This document shows, piece after piece, positions 59,920 to 64,000 of a stretch of DNA of 64,000 nucleotides (positions are counted from its first letter, which is position 1; each line of letters starts with the position of its first letter). Position numbers and translations under genes: made by a program. The stretch lies in assembly GCA_047626725.1 (NCBI GenBank), contig JBLHSG010000012.1:51852-115851 (forward strand), written 5' to 3'. The notes under the pieces are model-generated. The model was not told the DNA's origin. It ran no database searches and worked only from the letters and a program-made list of their open reading frames with translations. Source of the DNA: Ascidiaceihabitans sp034111945 (GTDB lineage Bacteria; Pseudomonadota; Alphaproteobacteria; Rhodobacterales; Rhodobacteraceae).

Positions 59920-62262
59920 ATGTCAACGAATGATAACACAAACCCGGCCACGCAAGGTGATCAGACGCTGACAGGCTCTGCTGGCGACGACACGCTCACA
60001 GGCGGGTTTGGCAATGACACAATCACCGGAACAGGCGGCAACGATGTCTTGGCAGGCGACGGGCCGGTTGATGGCGCGTGGCATTTTGAGACATTCGACT
60101 ACGACTTTACCTCTGCCGCAGGGCAAGCCTTTGATATGGAGGACGGGGCGCGCACGGGATCGGGCTACGTCACCGACTTTAACGAAGGTGGGCTAACCAA
60201 TTCGGTCCGCGGCGATTCGGCTGCGACCAATGCGGAAAACTTTGGCGTCGTTTACACCAGCACACTTAATACCACAGCAGGCGGGACCTACCGCTTGGCC
60301 ACGCGTTCAGATGACGGATCCACGATCCAGATATTTGATTCCGCAGGCAACCCTGTTCAGTTCGCCAACCAGACCGGCGGCACGCTGGACTATATGAACA
60401 ACGATTTCCACCAAGGTTCGACCACGCGTTATGGCGATGCGATCTTGGACCCGAACGAAACATACACGATCCAGATCCGCTATTGGGAAAACCAGGGCGG
60501 CGACACATTGTCGGCCACGATTTCCGGGCCTGACACGGGCGGCGCGACTGAAAACCTGCTGACCACTGACATGATTGGCCTGCCACCTGGCCCTGAATAT
60601 TCGATCACGGGTGTTCCTGCGGGCGTTGAGGGCGACGATTCGATCGACGGCGGCGCTGGCAACGACACGATTATGGGCAACGGCGGCGCTGACACGCTGA
60701 ACGGCGGCGCTGACAACGACAGCGTTGATGGCGGCACTGGCGATGACAGTCTTTCAGGCGATGCGGGCAACGACACACTCGAAGGTGGCGCAGGGTCCGA
60801 TGAACTGCTTGGCGGCGCTGGCGACGACAGTCTGGTCGGCGATGACGGCGACGACATCACCACAATCTACGACAATGATTTTTCTGACAACGCGGATGGC
60901 TGGACCAACGCGACCACCGAAAATGACCCGCTTTTGGGCGACATTCTGGGCCGCTTTTCTGGCGCGGATGGCACGATTGCCACCGAAAACACGTTTCAGG
61001 TCGGGTCCGATGCGGATCAGGTTGTCATCGAATTTGATGCACTGTTGTTGGACAGCTGGAACACCGGCGAAGAATTCATCATCACCGTCAACGGCGAAGA
61101 GGTGCGTATCACCCACGTCGAGGGCGACACCGGATCACCCGCCAGCCAGACGGTTGTCGGGGCTGATGGCGCAACCTACACCTTTGATTTCACGAACACA
61201 GCCACAGGCAGCCTAGGTGGTTCCACAGCGACCCAAGACACCATCATGGGTGTCGTTCTAACCATCGATAATCCGCCAACCGCCGTAACGCTTGGCTTTG
61301 GCAGCAACCTGAACAGCACATTGGCCAACGAAAGCTTTGCCATCGACAACTTGTCGGTCGTCAGCGTCGAGGCCAGCGACGACACGCTTACAGGCGGCAC
61401 TGGAAACGACACCCTGACCGGTGGCGCAGGCGACGATGTGTTCGTCTATTCCATGGGCGACGGCGACGACACGATCACGGATTTCAACGCTGGCAACAGC
61501 GGCGTGTTGAATGACAACGATCAAACAAACAACGATTTCATTGATCTGAATGACTACTACACGAACATCTTTGAATTGCGCGCTGACCTTGATGACGATG
61601 GCATCCTGAACCAATCGGCCAACGACACGGCGGACGATACGCTTTTGGGCGGCTCGATCGTGATGACAGGCGTCGCGTCAGGCGATCTGACTTTTGATAA
61701 CACCAACGTTGCCTGTTTCACCCAAGGCACGATGATCGAAACCGATCAGGGGCCGATTGCCGTTGAAAACCTGACAACAGACATGCGTCTGCGCACGCTT
61801 GATAGCGGGTTCCAACCTGTGCGCGCGCTGATGTCGCGTGTTGTGGCGGGGGACAGTCGATTTGCCCCGGTTGTGATTTCCAAAGGGGCGCTGGGCAATA
61901 CACGTCAATTGATCGTGTCACCCGCGCACCGGATGTTGATCACCGATTGGCGGGCCGATTTCTTGTTTGGCATTGACGAAGCATTGGCAACGGCCATCAC
62001 ACTTTGCAACGGCGATACGATCTATCGCGCCCGCGTCGAAAAGGTCACGTATTTCCACATTTTGCTGGATCAACACAGGATCATCTTTGCCGAAGGGGCA
62101 GCGACAGAAAGCTACCATTTGGACAGTGAATCGACACAGGACGACGAAGTGTCGGCAGAAATTCAAGAGCTGTTCCCAGAGTTGCTGGACTGTGCAAGCC
62201 CTGCGGCGCGCCCGACATTGCGTGGTTTCGAAGTTGAAACACTAAAGGCGACGGCGGCTTAA
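59920..62262 (+). CDS. RTX calcium-repeat / PA14-like / Hint-domain surface protein
   Basis: 780 acidic residues without a Sec signal. Short RTX nonapeptides (GSAGDDTLTGGFGNDTITG) lie at ~18-45, a PA14-like region at ~50-225 (RSDDGSTIQIFDSAGN), more RTX repeats at ~235-310 and 485-515, a beta-sandwich region at ~320-480 and a C-terminal Hint_2 domain from Cys599 (CFTQGTMIETDQGPI) with VSPAHRMLI. RTX proteins usually leave by a type I exporter and fold in calcium; Hint domains of this kind are related to Hedgehog and inteins and may self-cleave. No exporter genes are near. The ribosome site is weak; start chosen by the first ATG. Confidence 0.85.
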   Translation: MSTNDNTNPATQGDQTLTGSAGDDTLTGGFGNDTITGTGGNDVLAGDGPVDGAWHFETFDYDFTSAAGQAFDMEDGARTGSGYVTDFNEGGLTNSVRGDSAATNAENFGVVYTSTLNTTAGGTYRLATRSDDGSTIQIFDSAGNPVQFANQTGGTLDYMNNDFHQGSTTRYGDAILDPNETYTIQIRYWENQGGDTLSATISGPDTGGATENLLTTDMIGLPPGPEYSITGVPAGVEGDDSIDGGAGNDTIMGNGGADTLNGGADNDSVDGGTGDDSLSGDAGNDTLEGGAGSDELLGGAGDDSLVGDDGDDITTIYDNDFSDNADGWTNATTENDPLLGDILGRFSGADGTIATENTFQVGSDADQVVIEFDALLLDSWNTGEEFIITVNGEEVRITHVEGDTGSPASQTVVGADGATYTFDFTNTATGSLGGSTATQDTIMGVVLTIDNPPTAVTLGFGSNLNSTLANESFAIDNLSVVSVEASDDTLTGGTGNDTLTGGAGDDVFVYSMGDGDDTITDFNAGNSGVLNDNDQTNNDFIDLNDYYTNIFELRADLDDDGILNQSANDTADDTLLGGSIVMTGVASGDLTFDNTNVACFTQGTMIETDQGPIAVENLTTDMRLRTLDSGFQPVRALMSRVVAGDSRFAPVVISKGALGNTRQLIVSPAHRMLITDWRADFLFGIDEALATAITLCNGDTIYRARVEKVTYFHILLDQHRIIFAEGAATESYHLDSESTQDDEVSAEIQELFPELLDCASPAARPTLRGFEVETLKATAA

Positions 62263-62266
62263 CCCC

Positions 62267-62920
62267 TTAGGGTTGGCCAAACACCACATCAAAGCTGCGC
62301 TTTAGCGCGACGTCGACGTCATCCATGCTCACGGGCAATCCTAAATCGACCAATGACGTCACGCCATGTTGCGTGATGCCACAAGGCACGATGCCGTCAA
62401 AATGGCTCAGGTCCGGTTCGACGTTGATCGAAATGCCGTGAAAACTGATCCATTTGCGCAATCTAATCCCGATCGCCGCGATTTTGTCTTCGGCGATTGA
62501 CCCATCTGCCATCAATGGCTTGTCCGGCCGATCGACCCACACACCAACACGCCCGTCACGGATTGCACCAACGACGTTAAAATCCGACAGCGCCGTGATC
62601 ACCCAGTTTTCGAGTTGCTCAACAAACTTGCGCACATCGCGCCCACGCTTTGACACGTCCAAAAGGGTGTAGGCAACGCGCTGACCGGGGCCGTGATAGG
62701 TGTATTGCCCGCCGCGTTTTGTGGTGTGGACAGGAAAACGGTTGGGGTCCGTCAGATCCTTGTCCTTGGCGGATGTGCCGGCCGTATACAGCGGGGGGTG
62801 TTCAACCAGCCAAATACATTCCGCAGCGTCACCCGCCGCAATCGCAGCGGCGCGGTTTTCCATCCAGATTTCGGCCTCGCGAAAGTCGGTTAAACCGTCC
62901 GAGGTGATCCATTCAACCAC
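62267..62920 (-). CDS. lipB: Octanoyltransferase (lipoate synthesis)
   Basis: Transfers octanoyl groups from acyl carrier protein to lipoyl domains. 217 residues with GGQYTYHGPGQRVAYTL near 71 (the RGG-like and PGQ motifs), IRDGRVGVWVDR, KIAAIGIRLRKWISFHG near 140 (catalytic Lys region) and PCGITQHGVTSL near 178 (catalytic Cys). The start is a GTG that shares a base with the stop of the preceding dsbA-like gene (TAGTG), giving translational coupling. Confidence 0.95.
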   Translation of the reverse strand: MVEWITSDGLTDFREAEIWMENRAAAIAAGDAAECIWLVEHPPLYTAGTSAKDKDLTDPNRFPVHTTKRGGQYTYHGPGQRVAYTLLDVSKRGRDVRKFVEQLENWVITALSDFNVVGAIRDGRVGVWVDRPDKPLMADGSIAEDKIAAIGIRLRKWISFHGISINVEPDLSHFDGIVPCGITQHGVTSLVDLGLPVSMDDVDVALKRSFDVVFGQP

Positions 62921-63609
62921 TAGACAGGTTCGCCCTGAAGCTCTTGTGCGGTCTTGGTTAACAACTGCGCGTAATTATCCGCACCCTGCGCCCCGGTTAC
63001 CAGATATTTGCCTGCAAAGATCATTGACGGAACGCCTGAAATGCCACGTTCTGTCCAGAATTGCTGCTTTTCACGCACGTTTTGCGCCAAACTGCCGTCC
63101 ACGAGGACTTTCTGCGCATCCTCGGCGTTCAGGCCAACTTCGGTTGCGACCTCGATCAAAACATCTGTTTTCGACACATCGCGCCCGTGGGTGAAATGCG
63201 CGTCAAACAACGCCATCTTCAACGGATGCTGCTTGCCTTGGCTTAGCGCAAAGTCGAGCAATTGATGTGCGGCAAACGTGTTTACGATGCGGCTTTCGGG
63301 GCTGAACTGGAAATCGATGCCCAGTTGCGTGCCCAGCGACTGCATTTGCGCGCGGTTTTGTGCGGATTGTTCCGGCGTGCTGCCGTATTTTTCCTGAATA
63401 TGTTCGCTCAGGTTTTGACCCTCGGGTGGCATGGCGGGGTTCAGTTCAAACGGATGCCAACGAATGCGCGCGCCCATGCCGGTTTGGCCCAAAGCCTGTT
63501 CAAGCTGGCGATACCCGACGATGCACCACGGGCACATGACGTCAGAAACAATATCAACGTCGATCACAGGACCTGGTTGATCCGCGCCGGTTTTCATTGT
63601 GTTTTCCAT
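62920..63609 (-). CDS. DsbA-family protein (FrnE-like)
   Basis: 229 residues from ATG 63609, which AAGGTGAG precedes; the open frame runs 47 codons further but has no matching start. A thioredoxin fold with DIVSDVMCPWCIVGYRQLE (CPWC, near residue 28), a helical insertion (LLDFALSQGKQHPLKMALFDAHFTHGRD) and SGVPSMIFAGKYLVTGAQG (cis-Pro loop) is typical of FrnE-type cytosolic DsbA-family oxidoreductases. No signal peptide. Translation is coupled with lipB. Confidence 0.9.
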   Translation of the reverse strand: MENTMKTGADQPGPVIDVDIVSDVMCPWCIVGYRQLEQALGQTGMGARIRWHPFELNPAMPPEGQNLSEHIQEKYGSTPEQSAQNRAQMQSLGTQLGIDFQFSPESRIVNTFAAHQLLDFALSQGKQHPLKMALFDAHFTHGRDVSKTDVLIEVATEVGLNAEDAQKVLVDGSLAQNVREKQQFWTERGISGVPSMIFAGKYLVTGAQGADNYAQLLTKTAQELQGEPV

Positions 63610-63864
63610 TGATCTCACCTTGCGTGTTTCAGAGTTGTTAAAATCAGGCCTTGGATCGCGGATTGCAAGCCTTTGGCGTGACAAACCTGCGTGAAGCCCT
63701 GCGCGGGCAGGGGCAAAAACTGGCCCAAACCGCCGTGCTGCGTCAGTCATAATCGGGATTTGGACAGGGAATGGCGCACTATATCAAATTCATCTGGCTT
63801 GTGATCACTTTTCGACTTCACTTTGGGCGCAGTAAGGGCTAGATCAGCCCGACCATCCATCGGT

Positions 63865-63950
63865 GCGGCCGTGGCGGAATGGTAGACGCGCAGCGTTGAG
63901 GTCGCTGTGGGGTAACACCCGTGGAAGTTCGAGTCTTCTCGGCCGCACCA
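63865..63950 (+). tRNA. tRNA-Leu (anticodon GAG)
   Basis: 86 bases including CCA. Acceptor arms GCGGCCG / CGGCCGC pair fully; the anticodon stem CAGCG / CGCTG encloses loop TTGAGGT giving GAG; the long variable arm and TTCGAGT T-loop fit a class II leucine tRNA. CCA is encoded. Confidence 0.96.
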
Positions 63951-64000
63951 AATTAAGCCCTTGTGTCCTTGATCTAATAGACATCTTGGAACGGGCTTTA

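Noticed and set aside
59786..59971. Small frame just before the RTX/Hint gene
   Set aside because: It overlaps the real start, lacks a ribosome site and has no recognisable features.
63951..64000. AAGCCC...GGGCTT inverted repeat after the tRNA
   Set aside because: Six-base arms with a long loop near the window edge; not enough to claim a terminator or attachment site.

Overview
The window reads as ordinary chromosome of a marine alphaproteobacterium of the order Rhodobacterales (roseobacter-type). The signs are gene content and local order: hflK-hflC-DUF2065-degP, glyQ / small membrane-anchored protein / glyS followed by a PPDK-like gene, folB-folP-glmM, FolE2 instead of FolE, a SAM-II riboswitch before metZ, Hint/RTX surface proteins, and twin Lrp/AsnC genes beside ilvC. 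Coding DNA is of moderately high GC (a 60-base hand count inside the formate dehydrogenase gene gave 58%). No rRNA, phage, insertion sequence or CRISPR array was seen; one tRNA-Leu(GAG) lies at the right end. The genus cannot be named from sequence reading alone.

Layout. 1-6.6 kb: a long acidic, alanine-rich protein cut by the left edge, thiN, two tandem EamA transporters, L-serine dehydratase, a GST and a GNAT acetyltransferase. 6.8-13.6 kb: rpiA, glutathione reductase, then an envelope protein-quality block (HflK, HflC, DUF2065, DegP). 13.6-21.3 kb: a lipoprotein, a relic of the error-prone polymerase DnaE2, ferredoxin, purD, xseA, folE2 and riboswitch-controlled metZ. 21.3-25.2 kb: ispZ, an EamA transporter and ftsY (with a striking Glu-Pro hexanucleotide repeat), divergent from a lytic transglycosylase. 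25.2-32.4 kb is the most accessory stretch: an AT-rich small gene stop-start coupled to a formate dehydrogenase beta subunit that has no alpha subunit beside it, alkane hydroxylase running into the next gene, TrkH and a ThDP enzyme. 32.5-44.9 kb: a protease-like protein lacking its whole catalytic triad, the glycyl-tRNA synthetase operon, a PPDK-like enzyme, a cell wall hydrolase and folB-folP-glmM. 45-55.7 kb: ilvC, two Lrp regulators, an aminotransferase, a UbiH-like monooxygenase, a HAD phosphatase, a GntR regulator, a GspE_N-glycosyltransferase fusion behind a CtrA-type box, and carA. 55.9-64 kb: a YqeY-like protein, DUF2244, a lipoprotein, ctaD, an RTX/Hint protein, lipB, a DsbA-family protein and tRNA-Leu.

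Most genes are housekeeping, and many are tied together by 1-4 base stop/start overlaps (hflK/hflC, ferredoxin/VCBS, glyQ/DUF6446/glyS, folB/folP, twin Lrp, dsbA/lipB). The main unexplained structure is a small family of palindromes (five copies, three of them identical over 22 bases), every one sitting between the 3-prime ends of convergent genes. Other points worth checking are the orphan formate dehydrogenase beta subunit with its foreign-looking partner, the DnaE2 relic, the triad-less protease and the alkB overlap. No clearly new defence, secretion or biosynthetic system was found.
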